A DNA stretch of 64,000 nt from Sphingomonas sp. Leaf407 (GCF_001425385.1 NZ_LMQO01000001.1:744001-808000); one strand, 5' to 3'; positions 36,125-46,244 are shown, counted from the stretch's first letter. A program made the numbers and translations. The notes: a model not told the origin generated them from the sequence alone.

Positions 36125-37879
36125 ATGCCCAAGACCAGCGTCGCCGATCTCTTTGCCGAAACCCTGCATCTGGCCGGGGTCGAGCGCATCTATGGCGTGG
36201 TCGGCGACAGCCTCAACGGCCTGACCGACAGCCTGCGGCGGCAGGGCAAGATCGAATGGGTCCATGTCCGCAACGAAGAGGCGGGCGCGTTCGCCGCCGC
36301 CGCCGAGGCGCAGTTGACGGGCAAGCTGGCGGTATGCGCGGGATCGTGCGGGCCGGGCAACATGCACCTCATCAACGGGCTGTACGACGCGCATCGCAGC
36401 CGCGTGCCGGTGCTGGCGATCGCCGCGCAGATTCCCAGCGGCGAGATCGGATCGAATTATTTCCAGGAGACGCGGCCCGAGGCGCTGTTCCGCGAATGCA
36501 GCGTCTATTGCGAGACGATCACGACCGGCGAGCAGATGCCGCGCACGCTCGACACCGCGATCCGCGCGGCGACGGGGCATCGCGGCGTCGCGGTGGTGGC
36601 GATGCCGGGCGACGTGGCGCTGACCTCGACCGAGGGGGTGCTGGCGCGCAATGGCGGTGCGCTGTTGCCGGCCGCACCGGTGGTGGTGCCGGGCGAGGGC
36701 GAACTGGCGAAGCTGGCGGCGGTGCTAAACGGTGCGGGCAAGGTGACGATCCTCGCCGGGCGCGGCTGTCGCGGCGCGCATGCGCAGTTGATCGCCATCG
36801 CGCAGCGGTTGCAGGCGCCGGTCGTCCATGCGCTGGGCGGCAAGGAGTTCGTCGAATACGACAACCCCTATGACGTCGGCATGACCGGGCTGATCGGATT
36901 TTCGAGCGGCTACGACGCGATGATGGGTTGCGACACGCTGCTGATGCTCGGCACCGACTTTCCCTATCGGCAATTCTACCCCGAACAGGCGAAGGTCGTG
37001 CAGATCGACCTGCGCCCGGAGAATCTGGGGCGGCGGACCGCGATCGATCTGGGCATTGTCGGCGATGTCGCGGCGACGATCGATGCGGTGCTGCCCCGGC
37101 TGACGACCGGGCGGGACGGGGCGTTCCTCGCCGATGCGCGCGAGAATTATGCGAAGGCGCGCAAGGGGCTGGACGAACTGGCGCATGGCAAGCCGGGGAG
37201 CGGCATCCTCCACCCGCAGGAAGTGGCGCGGGTGGTCAGCGACCTCGCAAGCGACGACGCGGTCTTCACCGCCGATGTCGGCACGCCGACGATCTGGGCG
37301 GCGCGCTACCTGAAGATGAACGGGCGACGGCGGCTGATCGGGTCGTGGAACCACGGATCGATGGCCAATGCGCTGCCCCATGCCATCGGCGTGCAGGCCA
37401 GTGCGCCCGGCCGTCAGGTCGTCAGCCTGTCGGGCGACGGCGGCCTCGCCATGTTGATGGGCGAGTTGCTGACGGTGCGGCAGTCGGGGTTGCCGGTGAA
37501 GATCATCGTCTTCAACAACGGGACGCTGGGGTTCGTCGAACTGGAAATGAAGGCGGCCGGCATGATCGAGACGGGCGTCGCGCTCGACAATCCCGATTTC
37601 GCCGCCGTCGCGCGGGCGATGGGCATTCACGGCGTGCGCGTGACCGATCCGGCGCACGTACGGGCAGGCGTGGCCGAGGTGCTGGCGCATCCCGGCCCCG
37701 CGCTGCTCGACGCGGTGACGGCGCGGACCGAATTGTCGATGCCGCCCAAGCTGACGCTCGAACAGATGACCGGCTTCACCCTTTATGCCGCGAAGGCGAT
37801 CCTGAGCGGACGCGGCGATGCGGTGGTCGAACTCGGGCGGACCAATATCGGGCTGATCGGCAGCCTGCTGGGGCGCTGA
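36125..37879 (+). CDS. poxB: Thiamine-diphosphate-dependent pyruvate oxidase/dehydrogenase (PoxB-like)
   Basis: 584 aa (E. coli PoxB is 572). It would decarboxylate pyruvate to acetate and CO2, passing electrons through FAD to the quinone pool. The ThDP activator Glu lies in VRNEEAGAFAAAAE; GSCGPGNMHLINGLYDAH is the conserved N-terminal block; the ThDP-binding motif is GDGGLAMLMGELLTV...FNN. FSSGYDAMMGCDTLLMLGTDFPY is typical of PoxB rather than acetolactate synthase. A GGAG precedes the ATG by about 7 nt. It ends 1 bp from the convergent GH16 gene. Other ThDP enzymes of the group cannot be fully excluded. Confidence 0.85.
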   Translation: MPKTSVADLFAETLHLAGVERIYGVVGDSLNGLTDSLRRQGKIEWVHVRNEEAGAFAAAAEAQLTGKLAVCAGSCGPGNMHLINGLYDAHRSRVPVLAIAAQIPSGEIGSNYFQETRPEALFRECSVYCETITTGEQMPRTLDTAIRAATGHRGVAVVAMPGDVALTSTEGVLARNGGALLPAAPVVVPGEGELAKLAAVLNGAGKVTILAGRGCRGAHAQLIAIAQRLQAPVVHALGGKEFVEYDNPYDVGMTGLIGFSSGYDAMMGCDTLLMLGTDFPYRQFYPEQAKVVQIDLRPENLGRRTAIDLGIVGDVAATIDAVLPRLTTGRDGAFLADARENYAKARKGLDELAHGKPGSGILHPQEVARVVSDLASDDAVFTADVGTPTIWAARYLKMNGRRRLIGSWNHGSMANALPHAIGVQASAPGRQVVSLSGDGGLAMLMGELLTVRQSGLPVKIIVFNNGTLGFVELEMKAAGMIETGVALDNPDFAAVARAMGIHGVRVTDPAHVRAGVAEVLAHPGPALLDAVTARTELSMPPKLTLEQMTGFTLYAAKAILSGRGDAVVELGRTNIGLIGSLLGR

Positions 37880-37880
37880 G

Positions 37881-38729
37881 TCAGCGTGCCCAGTAACGGA
37901 CGTAATCGACCCGCATCGCCTGTGGAAAGGCGGTGTCGTCGATTCCGCGCGCGCCGGCCCAGTCGCCGCCGACCGCGACGTTGAGGATCAGGTCATACGG
38001 GCGGGTGAACGGCCATGCCGCTTGCCCGCCCGGCTGGTCGTTGCGGACCCGCATATAGCCCCGCCCGTCGATGCCGATGGTGATCGTGTCGGGGGTCCAT
38101 TCGAGCTGATAGCGGTGCATCGAATCGCAGGCGCGGGGCAGGGTGGTTTCGGCGCCGCGCTGCGTCCCCTTCACATGGTTGAACGCACCGCTGTGAACGG
38201 TGCCAAGCACCACGCCGGGATTCGAGCCGACCATTTCCATGACGTCGATCTCACCGGCATCGGGCCATTTGCCGTCGGGTGGCAGCAGCCAGATCGCCGG
38301 CCAGATGCCGCGTCCGCACGGCAGTTGCGCGCGGATTTCATAGAAGCCGTAGCCCAGCGGCTGGCGGGTCACGAGCTTCGCCGAGCTATACGCCTGTCCG
38401 CCCCAGTCCGGCCGATCGCGCAGCCGTTCGGCCCGCGCCTCGATCACCAGCGCGCCGCGCTCGATCCGCGTGTTCTCGGGGCGGTCGGCGGCGTAATATT
38501 GCCGTTCGTTGTTGTACCATCCGGCCTTGTTGCGCGCCGTGTCGTAGCGCCAGCGGGTGGTATCGATCGCAGGCGCGTCGAACTCGTCGGCGAAGCGCGG
38601 GGTGCCGGCGGGGGCCGCCATCGGCACGTCCACCCGGTAATTGTCCGCGCCCAGCGACGGCGAAGTCTGCACGGGACCAGCCACGGCGGGGGCCGACGCC
38701 GCAAGCAGGATGAATGCCAACCGTTTCAT
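37881..38729 (-). CDS. GH16 family endo-glucanase (laminarinase-like), secreted
   Basis: 282 aa from the ATG at 38729 with GGAGAAGG upstream. A signal peptide ends near APAVAGP. The GH16 active-site signature ExDxxE is GEIDVMEMVG (Glu160, Asp162, Glu165): one Glu is the nucleophile and the other the acid/base. GFYEIRAQLPCGRGIWPAIWLLP and NVAVGGDWAGARGID are further hallmarks of the 1,3-beta-glucanase clade. It probably cuts beta-1,3 or mixed-linkage glucans in the periplasm or outside the cell. It diverges from the MFS-GH36-GH68 operon, with a palindromic operator candidate between. Confidence 0.9.
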   Translation of the reverse strand: MKRLAFILLAASAPAVAGPVQTSPSLGADNYRVDVPMAAPAGTPRFADEFDAPAIDTTRWRYDTARNKAGWYNNERQYYAADRPENTRIERGALVIEARAERLRDRPDWGGQAYSSAKLVTRQPLGYGFYEIRAQLPCGRGIWPAIWLLPPDGKWPDAGEIDVMEMVGSNPGVVLGTVHSGAFNHVKGTQRGAETTLPRACDSMHRYQLEWTPDTITIGIDGRGYMRVRNDQPGGQAAWPFTRPYDLILNVAVGGDWAGARGIDDTAFPQAMRVDYVRYWAR

Positions 38730-38811
38730 CACCTTCTCCCGTTGTGGACCTTCTGGTCCGCTTGCCACACGAATGGCATGCGTCGGGTATCCAAGGCAAC
38801 GCAGACTATCC

Positions 38812-38825
38812 TGCAATCGATTGTT
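38812..38825. promoter_or_regulatory. LacI-type operator candidate, GH16/MFS divergent region
   Basis: TGCAATCGATTGTT matches 12 of 14 positions of the palindrome TGCAATCGATTGCA. It lies between the divergent GH16 (start 38729) and MFS (start 38903) genes, with a second TTGCAAT half-site at 38824-38830. Related sites precede the second TonB receptor and the halogenase/GH2 pair. Regulation is an inference. Confidence 0.5.
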
Positions 38826-38902
38826 GCAATGATCCCGGCGGCTGCGTATCATATTCACAAGCTCGCGCCAGACGGGCTTGTCCGCGACTGTGAGGATGTC
38901 CG

Positions 38903-40240
38903 ATGCGTCTGCCCGCCACCAAGCCCCGCCTGTCCCTGCCCCGTATCCTCGAAATGAACCTCGGGTTCCTCGGGCTGCAATTCTCGTTCGGGTTGCAGCA
39001 GGGGAATATGGCGCCGATCTACAGCTATCTCGGCGCGTCGGAAGCGACGTTGCCGTTGCTGGGGCTGGCCGGGCCGATCACCGGGCTGCTGGTCCAGCCG
39101 GTCATCGGTGCGCTCAGCGACCGGACCGACAGCCGCTTCGGACGGCGCACGCCCTATTTCATCGCCGGTGCGGTGCTGTGCGCGCTGGGGCTGTTCTTCA
39201 TGCCGCTCAGCTCGTCGCTGCTGATGGCGGTGTCGCTGCTGTGGATTCTCGATGCCGGCAACAACATCACGATGGAGCCGTACCGCGCCTATGTGTCGGA
39301 CCGGTTGAACGAGGACCAGCACCAGATCGGCTTCCTGTCGCAAAGCGCCTTCACCGGCCTGGCGCAGATGCTGGCGTTCCTCACCCCGTCGCTGCTGGTG
39401 TGGGCGGGGATGAACCAGGACTGGGTCGATACCCACAACATCCCCTACACCGCGCGGATCACCTTCATGCTCGGCGCGATCCTCAGCTTCTCGACGATCC
39501 TGTGGTCGATCTGGCGCGTCCCCGAACTGCCGCTGGCACCCGAGGAGCGCGCGCGGATCGCCGCCGAGCCAAAGGGGTTCGGCGCGATGCTAACCGAAAT
39601 CGGATCGGCGATCCGCGACATGCCGCAGGCGATGCGCAAGCTGGCGCTGATGAGCCTGTTCCAATGGTATGCGATGGCGGCCTATTGGGGCTATGTCATC
39701 TATTCGATCGGCCGGTCGGTCTATGGCACGTCGGTCGCGACCTCGTCGGGCTTCCATTCGGCGGTGCTGACCAACGGCGAGATGGCGGCGTTCTACAACG
39801 GTATCGCCTTCCTCGCCGCCTTCGCGATGGTGCCGCTCGCCAAACGGATGGGCGCGGCGTCGCTCCATGCGCTGTGCCTGATGCTGGCGGGGGCGGGGAT
39901 GCTGTGGCTGCCGCATATCACCGACAAATGGATGCTGTTCCTGCCGGCGATCGGCATCGGCATCGGCTGGGCCAGCATCATGGGCAACCCCTATGTCATC
40001 CTCGCCGGATCGATCCCGCCGGAGCGGACCGGGGTCTACATGGGCATCTTTAACATGATGATCGTCATCCCGATGCTGATCTTCTCGGGCACGATGTGGC
40101 TGTTCTATGACCGGCTGCTGGGTGGCGATCCACGCAACGTGCTGACGTTGTGCGGCGTGCTGATGTTCGCCGCCGCCGCCGCGGTGTGGAGCGTGCGCGA
40201 GCGCAACGCCGCCGGGCTGCCGGTCGGAGCGACCGCATGA
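38903..40240 (+). CDS. MFS sugar transporter (sucrose/maltose-type symporter)
   Basis: 445 aa with twelve predicted membrane segments. The N-terminal region [25 protein letters not shown] and the loop between helices 2 and 3, [18 protein letters not shown], belong to the glycoside-proton symporter branch that includes plant-type sucrose carriers. It is likely to take an oligosaccharide across the inner membrane. Its stop overlaps the alpha-galactosidase start (ATGA), followed by a GH68 enzyme in the same way. Operon content points to an alpha-galactoside of sucrose, such as raffinose, as cargo. Confidence 0.88.
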   Translation: MRLPATKPRLSLPRILEMNLGFLGLQFSFGLQQGNMAPIYSYLGASEATLPLLGLAGPITGLLVQPVIGALSDRTDSRFGRRTPYFIAGAVLCALGLFFMPLSSSLLMAVSLLWILDAGNNITMEPYRAYVSDRLNEDQHQIGFLSQSAFTGLAQMLAFLTPSLLVWAGMNQDWVDTHNIPYTARITFMLGAILSFSTILWSIWRVPELPLAPEERARIAAEPKGFGAMLTEIGSAIRDMPQAMRKLALMSLFQWYAMAAYWGYVIYSIGRSVYGTSVATSSGFHSAVLTNGEMAAFYNGIAFLAAFAMVPLAKRMGAASLHALCLMLAGAGMLWLPHITDKWMLFLPAIGIGIGWASIMGNPYVILAGSIPPERTGVYMGIFNMMIVIPMLIFSGTMWLFYDRLLGGDPRNVLTLCGVLMFAAAAAVWSVRERNAAGLPVGATA

Positions 40241-42345
40241 TCGCCGCGCTCCATGCCGGCGACGCCTGCGTCGTGATCGAACAGCGCGGCGTGTTGCCGC
40301 CGGTGTGGCGCTGGTGGGGGCCGCGCGTCGGGACCGACCGGCTGCCGCCGATCGGCGACGTCCGCCCGCCGGCCTCCTTCTCGCTCGACGTGGATCAGCC
40401 GTTGCCGGTGGTGCCGGCGCGCGGAACCGGCTGGTTCGGCCCCGCCGCGCTCGACGGCCACCGCGCGGGACGATCGTTCGCCCACTGGTTCGAAACGCAG
40501 TCGGTCGAGACGGGCGACGATGCGATCACGGTGACGCTGGTCGATCGTACCGCGCGGGTCACCCTCGTCCAGCGGATCGCCCGGACCAACGGCGCGCTCG
40601 TCCTGTCGGCATCGGTGGTGAACGACGGCGACGACCCGCTCGACATCGCGTGGCTGGCGGCGGGGACACTGCCGCTGCCCGCCGACTGCGCGGCGATCCA
40701 CAGCTTCACCGGGCGGCACAATGCCGAATTCGTGCCCCATGCCGAACCGATGCCAGCGCATGGCTGGGTGCGGGAGAACCGCCGCGGGCTGACCGGCCAT
40801 GCCGGGCCGCCGGGGCTGTTCGTGACCGGACCGGCGGCGGGGTGGCATGCCGGACGGGTGCATGGCGCGCAACTGGCGTGGTCGGGCAACCACCGGCTGG
40901 CAGTCGAGCGCGACGACGACGGCGTCTGGATGTTGCAGATGGGCGAGGCGCTGGCCCCCGGTGAGGTCCGGCTGGCCCCGGGCGAGCGCTACGACAGCCC
41001 GGAGATGCTCGCGGTGTGCTCGACCGACGGCATCAACGGGGCGATTCAAGCCTTTCACGCGGCAGTCCGCGCCCGCGCGCCATGGCCCGCCGCCGGCGCG
41101 CCGCCGCGCCCTGTGCATGTCAACAGTTGGGAAGGCTTCTACTTCGATCATGACGAAGCGGCGTTGATGGCGCTGGCCGACCGGTCGGCCGCGCTCGGCG
41201 TCGAGCGGTTCGTCCTCGACGACGGCTGGTTCACGGGGCGAAACGACGATACCGCCGCGCTCGGCGACTGGAGCACCGATCCGGTCAAATATCCGCGCGG
41301 GTTGAAACCGCTGGCGGACCATGTCGTCGCGCTGGGCATGGAATTCGGGCTGTGGGTCGAACCGGAAATGGTCAATCCCGACAGCGACCTCGCCCGCGCC
41401 CATCCCGACTGGGCGTTGCAGGTGGCCGGCGTGCCCAGGCTTACCTCGCGCAACCAGTGGGTGCTCGATCTCGGGCGCCCGGCAGTGCGTGACTATCTGT
41501 TCGATGCGATCGACCGGCTGCTGCGCGACCTGCCGATCGCCTATCTCAAATGGGATCACAACCGCGATCTGGCCCCCGCCGGCGGGGCCGACGGACGCGC
41601 GGGCTATCATGCGCAGGTGCTGGGTGCCTATGCGCTGTTCGACCGGCTGCGCGTGGCGCACCCGGCGGTCGAGATCGAGGCGTGCGCCGGCGGTGGCGGG
41701 CGGATCGACGCCGGCATCGCCACGCGCAGCCACCGGTTCTGGACCAGCGACTGTATCGATGCGGTCAGCCGGGTCAGGATGCAGCGCGGCTTCCTCCATT
41801 TCCTGCCGCCCGAGATGATGGGCGCGCATGTCGGCGCCAGCCCGGCGCATTCGACCGGCCGCCGCCAGGGGATGGCGTTCCGCGCCGCCGTGGCGCTGCC
41901 GGGGCATCTCGGCGTCGAACTCGACCCCGCGACGATCCGCGATCGCGAGGCAGAAATCCTGGCAACGGCGATCGCGCGCTACAAGGCGCTGCGCGGCTGG
42001 CTTCATCATGGCCGGCTGTGGCTAGGCGAGGGCGCGGACGGGCTGGTGTGGCAGTTGCACGGCGAACCGGGCGACTGGCTGCTTAGCGTCACCCGCACCG
42101 ATCCGACCACCATCCGCCGCCCGCCGGCGATCCCGCTGCCGCCGCTCAGCGGAGCGGGCGCGGTGCGCGTCCGCCTGATCGATCTGGCGAGCGAGGACGG
42201 CCACCCGCCCCCCGACGCCCCGCTGTTCGCCGCGATGCGGGGGGAGGGCGTGGCGTTCGATGGCGACTGGCTGGCGCAGGCCGGCCTGCCGATGCCCGCA
42301 ATGAAGGCGGAGAGCGTCGCGCTCTTCGCGCTGGAGACGCTATGA
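40237..42345 (+). CDS. GH36 alpha-galactosidase, cytoplasmic
   Basis: 702 aa. The catalytic nucleophile is Asp440 in YLKWDHNRD, and the acid/base lies in WTSDCID (Asp505/Asp508). Substrate-site blocks HVNSWEGFYFD, RFVLDDGWF and FGLWVEPEMV complete the GH36/clan GH-D barrel after an N-terminal beta-sandwich. No signal peptide is present, fitting import by the adjacent MFS carrier. It would remove galactose from melibiose, raffinose or stachyose. ATGA overlaps link it to both neighbours. Confidence 0.92.
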   Translation: MIAALHAGDACVVIEQRGVLPPVWRWWGPRVGTDRLPPIGDVRPPASFSLDVDQPLPVVPARGTGWFGPAALDGHRAGRSFAHWFETQSVETGDDAITVTLVDRTARVTLVQRIARTNGALVLSASVVNDGDDPLDIAWLAAGTLPLPADCAAIHSFTGRHNAEFVPHAEPMPAHGWVRENRRGLTGHAGPPGLFVTGPAAGWHAGRVHGAQLAWSGNHRLAVERDDDGVWMLQMGEALAPGEVRLAPGERYDSPEMLAVCSTDGINGAIQAFHAAVRARAPWPAAGAPPRPVHVNSWEGFYFDHDEAALMALADRSAALGVERFVLDDGWFTGRNDDTAALGDWSTDPVKYPRGLKPLADHVVALGMEFGLWVEPEMVNPDSDLARAHPDWALQVAGVPRLTSRNQWVLDLGRPAVRDYLFDAIDRLLRDLPIAYLKWDHNRDLAPAGGADGRAGYHAQVLGAYALFDRLRVAHPAVEIEACAGGGGRIDAGIATRSHRFWTSDCIDAVSRVRMQRGFLHFLPPEMMGAHVGASPAHSTGRRQGMAFRAAVALPGHLGVELDPATIRDREAEILATAIARYKALRGWLHHGRLWLGEGADGLVWQLHGEPGDWLLSVTRTDPTTIRRPPAIPLPPLSGAGAVRVRLIDLASEDGHPPPDAPLFAAMRGEGVAFDGDWLAQAGLPMPAMKAESVALFALETL

Positions 42346-43490
42346 CGACGACTGCCTGCTCCCCGGCCATGACCCGGACCACCCCGACCCACTGGTCGAT
42401 CGAGGCCGCGCGACTAGCGGCGGATCAACCCGCCGCCGCGCTGCCGGTGTTCATGCAAGCGGACGTTTGCGCGATCCTGCCCGGTCATGACCTGTGGGAC
42501 ATGTGGCAGATCGCCGATGCCGACGGGCGTACCACGATCGTCGACGGGCGGAGCTGGTGGTTCTTCCTCGCCACGCCGCAGTTCGCCGATCCCGACGATC
42601 GCCACGACGCCGCGCGCATCCGCCTGACCAGCCATGGCGCGGACGGCTGGCGCGATCATGGCGATGCCTTTCCCGACGGCTTCGCGCCGGGCAGCCGCGA
42701 ATGGTCCGGGTCAGCGGTACTCGCCGACGACGGCACGACGCTGACGATGTATTTCACCGCTTCGGGCCGGCGGGGGGAGGCGCGTACCTTCGAGCAACGC
42801 CTGTTCGAAACGGTCGGGCGGTTCGCCGATGGCCGCGTTGGTGACTGGTCGCCACCGGTCGAATCGGTCGCGGCGGACGGTGTCACCTATCTGCGCGCGG
42901 ATCAGGGCGACGCGGTCGATGGCCGTATCAAGGGGTTCCGCGATCCCGGCTATTTCCGCGATCCCGCGAGCGGCATCGACTATCTGCTGTTCGTCGGATC
43001 GGCCGGCTGGGTCGACGATGTCCACGACGGCATCATCGGCGTCGCCGAACGCGCCGCGCCCGCTGCGCCATGGCGGCTTAACCCCCCGCTGGTCGAGGCG
43101 ATCGGCGTCAACAGCGAACTCGAACGACCGCATATCGTGCTTCGCGACGGTCGTTATTATCTGTTCTGGTCAACGCAGGGGAAGCGGTTCGCCCCCGGCA
43201 CCGGCGCGCCGACCGGGCTGTACGGAATGGTCGCCGACACCATGACCGGGCCGTGGCTGCCGCTCAACAGCTCGGGGCTGGTCGCCGCCAATCCGGCCGC
43301 CGAACCGTATCAGGCCTATTGCTGGTGGGTGACGGGCGAGCTAGACGTCATCAGCTTCGTCGATAGCTGGGGCCTCGCCGGGGCGGAGCCGACCGACGCC
43401 GCCACCCGCCGCGCGCATTTCGGCGGAACGGCCGCGCCGTTCTTCCGCCTCGCACTGGACGGGACGACCGCCCGGATCGTCACCGACTGA
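42342..43490 (+). CDS. GH68 fructosyl hydrolase/transferase (levansucrase family)
   Basis: 382 aa. The GH68 triad is visible: nucleophile Asp53 in LWDMWQIADADG, stabiliser Asp201 in GFRDPGYF, acid/base Glu261 in ELERPHIV. The REWSGSAVL block is also typical. There is no signal peptide, and the start overlaps the alpha-galactosidase stop (ATGA). Most GH68 enzymes are extracellular, so here it probably acts inside the cell as a sucrose-cleaving enzyme on the product of GH36. Hydrolysis versus polymer synthesis cannot be told from these motifs. A clear terminator follows. Confidence 0.9.
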   Translation: MTTTACSPAMTRTTPTHWSIEAARLAADQPAAALPVFMQADVCAILPGHDLWDMWQIADADGRTTIVDGRSWWFFLATPQFADPDDRHDAARIRLTSHGADGWRDHGDAFPDGFAPGSREWSGSAVLADDGTTLTMYFTASGRRGEARTFEQRLFETVGRFADGRVGDWSPPVESVAADGVTYLRADQGDAVDGRIKGFRDPGYFRDPASGIDYLLFVGSAGWVDDVHDGIIGVAERAAPAAPWRLNPPLVEAIGVNSELERPHIVLRDGRYYLFWSTQGKRFAPGTGAPTGLYGMVADTMTGPWLPLNSSGLVAANPAAEPYQAYCWWVTGELDVISFVDSWGLAGAEPTDAATRRAHFGGTAAPFFRLALDGTTARIVTD

Positions 43491-43515
43491 CCAGGTGTAT
43501 CATGTGAAGTGCCGA

Positions 43516-43550
43516 CGCCCGGCCGGGACTGCTCCGGTCGGGCGTTTTGT
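43516..43550 (+). terminator. Rho-independent terminator of the MFS-GH36-GH68 operon
   Basis: An 11-bp GC stem (43516-43526 with 43534-43544, one G-U pair) with a 7-nt loop is followed by TTTTGTTG, 26 bp after the GH68 stop. Confidence 0.85.
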
Positions 43551-43583
43551 TGTGCGTGGCCTGCCTCCCGGCAAACAATGAAC

Positions 43584-43618
43584 AAAAAAAGGGCGGCGGG
43601 ACCGAAGTCCTGCCGCCC
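43584..43618 (-). terminator. Rho-independent terminator of the TonB receptor
   Basis: On the minus strand a stem GGGCGGCAGGAC/GTCCCGCCGCCC (43618-43607 with 43602-43591, one mismatch or wobble) around a TTCG tetraloop is followed by seven T (43590-43584), 25 bp past the receptor stop. Confidence 0.9.
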
Positions 43619-43642
43619 ATGGTCAGGCTGGGGAGAAAATGG

Positions 43643-46183
43643 TCAGAAGCGGTAGCGCACCGACGCCGTCACCGTCCGGCCATAGAGCGCGGTGTTGTTG
43701 AACACAGCGCTGGTCGACGACAGGATCGGGTTCAGGCTGCCGCCGCCACGGAAGCCGAGCTTGTCGAACAGATTGTTGACGTTCAGCCCCAGTTCGACCC
43801 GCTCGATCGGCCGCACGGTCACGAAGCCGTTGACGAAGGTCGACCCCTTGATCGTGTAGAGATTGAAATCGTCCGACGGCGTGGCGGTCTGCCCGTTCAC
43901 GCTCACGCCGAAGGCGACGATCCCCGCGTCATAGGACGGCGAGACGACATAGAGGAACTCGGGCAGGCCGCCGGGGCGGTTGCCGACGAGCGCCGGGGTC
44001 ACGCTGCTGACGATCTTCGAGTTGGAATAGGTCGCATCGACCGACAGGTGGAACCCGCCGCTGTTGAGCCGGCTGGAGAATTCCACGCCGAACGAGCGAT
44101 ACCCATTCGAAATGTTCGGGTCGTTGTTCGGTGCCGGATTGTTGATCCGGGTGAAGTCGTAGTTGTTCTCGGTCAGCGTCGAGCGGAAGCCGGTGACTTC
44201 GACCGAATAGGACCCGCCGAACACTTGGCCCCGCTGCTTCAGGCCGATTTCCTGTTGGTTGAGGAAATTGACCGAGGTCGACTGCCCCTGCGCGTTGAGC
44301 GAGCCGTCGGCATTGAAGTTGCCCGACAACACCCGGCGATCGGCGTTGAAGCGACCGCCGCGGCTGACGCGACCGAACACGCTGGTATTGCCGCTGAAGG
44401 CATAGAGCGCGCCCAGCGACCAACTGACGTAGCTGTCGCTATAGTCGATCTTCTCGATCGTTGGGCTGAGCACCAGCGACGGGATCAGCGCCGATCCCAG
44501 CGCATCCGACACCCGCGTCGTCGGCCCAGCGACGCCGCCCTGCGCAGTGCCGTTACCGCTGACAGTATCGTAGCGGACGCTGGCGTCGAGGTTCAGCCCG
44601 CCGGTTTCATAACCGACCTGAAGGAACGGCGCGACGTCGGTGTAGCTCAGGTCGACGCGACGGGCGCAGCAGCTTCCCCAATTATCGTTGAACCCGGCCT
44701 GACCGGCGGCGGTAAGCTGCGTGCCGGTGGTCGAGAACAGGTCGAGCGGTGCCGCATTCTCGCCGTTCAGTTCGGCGAAGTTGCGGTTGACGTGCCAGTC
44801 CTGCTCGATGTTCTGCTTCATCACGAACACACCGGTCGACACCGTCGTCTTGCCGCCGCCGACGTCGAACTTGCCGTTCAACGCCAGATTGTTGGCGAAG
44901 TTGTTCATGTTCTTCATCAACGTGTTGATGTTCGGATTGTTGTTCACATAGGCGCCGGTATAGACCTGCCCCTGGCTCGGCCCGGCGGCATAGCGCAGCG
45001 AACCCACGACCTGTCCGTTAACGGTCGATCCGATCACCCCGCCGGCACCGGTACGCGACGCGACATTGATGAACTGGGTGGTGAAGTTGCCGCTGATCCA
45101 CTGGTAGCGCGCGACATTGTCGAGCGTCAGCCAGTCGTTGACCTCGTAATGGAACTGCGCGCCGAGCCCGGTGACGCGCGGATGGATGCCCTCTACCTCG
45201 GCGTTGCGGATGCCTCGGCCGTCATAGTCCAGATACTGGAAGCTGCGGTTGTAGATCGAATAGGACGATCCGTCGCGCCCGTCGAAGGTCGGCAGCGGCT
45301 TGAAGTCCGTCACCTTGTTGCCGTCGAGCGTGGCGATCGACGGGGTGGTGGTGTTGGTCGGTGCCTGTTCGTCGAGCCGCTTGAAATACAGCCGCACGAA
45401 ACCGCGCCCGTCGGCCAAATCCTTGGTGACGTTGGCCTTGATCTGGTAGCCACGCAGGATGTTGAACCGCTCGTTGGTCAGGCCGCCGCCGTTGCGGGCA
45501 TAGCCACCGACATGGAAGCGCAGCGTATCGTCGATCGGCGCGCCGTAATCGAAGTCGAGGCGGTGTTCGCGGAAGCCGACGCCGTTCGAATAGGCGATCT
45601 GTCCGCCGGCCTTGTCGCCGGTCTTGCTCAGATAGTTGATGACCGCGCCGGGCGCCTGGCTGGAAAAGGTCGAGGCCGAACCGCCGCGCACCGCTTCCAC
45701 CCGCTGCACATTCTGGTCGAAGCGCAGCCAGTAATCGTTGTTGCCGAAGTTCATGTCGCCGAACAGGACGGTGGGCAGGCCGTCTTCCTGAAGCGCGACA
45801 TATTCCGAACCGCCGGTCGACACCGGAATGCCGCGCACGCCGATGTTGGCGTTGCCGCCCGGACCGGCGGTGTCGCTGGGCTGGAGGCCGGGGATGTTGC
45901 GCAGCACTTCGGCTTCGGAACGCGGCGTGAAATTCTGGATCGCCTCGTTGCTGATCTGGCTGACCGAGATCGAGCTGCGGAAGCGCGAGCGTTCGCCGCT
46001 GCTGGCGGTGACGACGATCTCGTCACTCTGCGCGGCGGCGTCGGGCGTGTCGCCGGCCTGCACGGTCGCATCGGCGACGGCGGCCGGGGCGGTGGGCGCG
46101 GCCGGATCGGTCTGGGCGAGCGCCGGGGCGGCGACGAGCAAGGCGATCGTCGAGGTGCAGGCGAGCAGAAGCGTGGGTTTCAT
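43643..46183 (-). CDS. TonB-dependent receptor, carbohydrate-locus type
   Basis: 846 aa from the ATG at 46183, preceded by AGGAGGG. The signal peptide ends PALAQ. DEIVVTASSGERSRFRSSISVS is the TonB box and plug start; the plug includes NIGVRGIPVSTGGSEYVALQEDGLPTV and VEAVRGGSASTFSSQAPGAVINYLSK. The barrel ends in GRTVTASVRYRF. It lies 110 bp downstream of a halogenase-like gene on the same strand and beside GH2, GH36 and GH68 enzymes, so an oligosaccharide cargo is likely. TTGCAA-type sites precede it, and a strong terminator ends it. Confidence 0.93.
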   Translation of the reverse strand: MKPTLLLACTSTIALLVAAPALAQTDPAAPTAPAAVADATVQAGDTPDAAAQSDEIVVTASSGERSRFRSSISVSQISNEAIQNFTPRSEAEVLRNIPGLQPSDTAGPGGNANIGVRGIPVSTGGSEYVALQEDGLPTVLFGDMNFGNNDYWLRFDQNVQRVEAVRGGSASTFSSQAPGAVINYLSKTGDKAGGQIAYSNGVGFREHRLDFDYGAPIDDTLRFHVGGYARNGGGLTNERFNILRGYQIKANVTKDLADGRGFVRLYFKRLDEQAPTNTTTPSIATLDGNKVTDFKPLPTFDGRDGSSYSIYNRSFQYLDYDGRGIRNAEVEGIHPRVTGLGAQFHYEVNDWLTLDNVARYQWISGNFTTQFINVASRTGAGGVIGSTVNGQVVGSLRYAAGPSQGQVYTGAYVNNNPNINTLMKNMNNFANNLALNGKFDVGGGKTTVSTGVFVMKQNIEQDWHVNRNFAELNGENAAPLDLFSTTGTQLTAAGQAGFNDNWGSCCARRVDLSYTDVAPFLQVGYETGGLNLDASVRYDTVSGNGTAQGGVAGPTTRVSDALGSALIPSLVLSPTIEKIDYSDSYVSWSLGALYAFSGNTSVFGRVSRGGRFNADRRVLSGNFNADGSLNAQGQSTSVNFLNQQEIGLKQRGQVFGGSYSVEVTGFRSTLTENNYDFTRINNPAPNNDPNISNGYRSFGVEFSSRLNSGGFHLSVDATYSNSKIVSSVTPALVGNRPGGLPEFLYVVSPSYDAGIVAFGVSVNGQTATPSDDFNLYTIKGSTFVNGFVTVRPIERVELGLNVNNLFDKLGFRGGGSLNPILSSTSAVFNNTALYGRTVTASVRYRF

Positions 46184-46244
46184 GGCAATCCCTCCTGATT
46201 CGTCCCACTGGCGGGGACGCTGTCGAGTGTTGGAATAGCAGTCT

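Noticed and set aside
43547-46198. An 883-residue plus-strand frame opposite the TonB receptor
   Set aside because: Antisense shadow. It would also run through the receptor's terminator.
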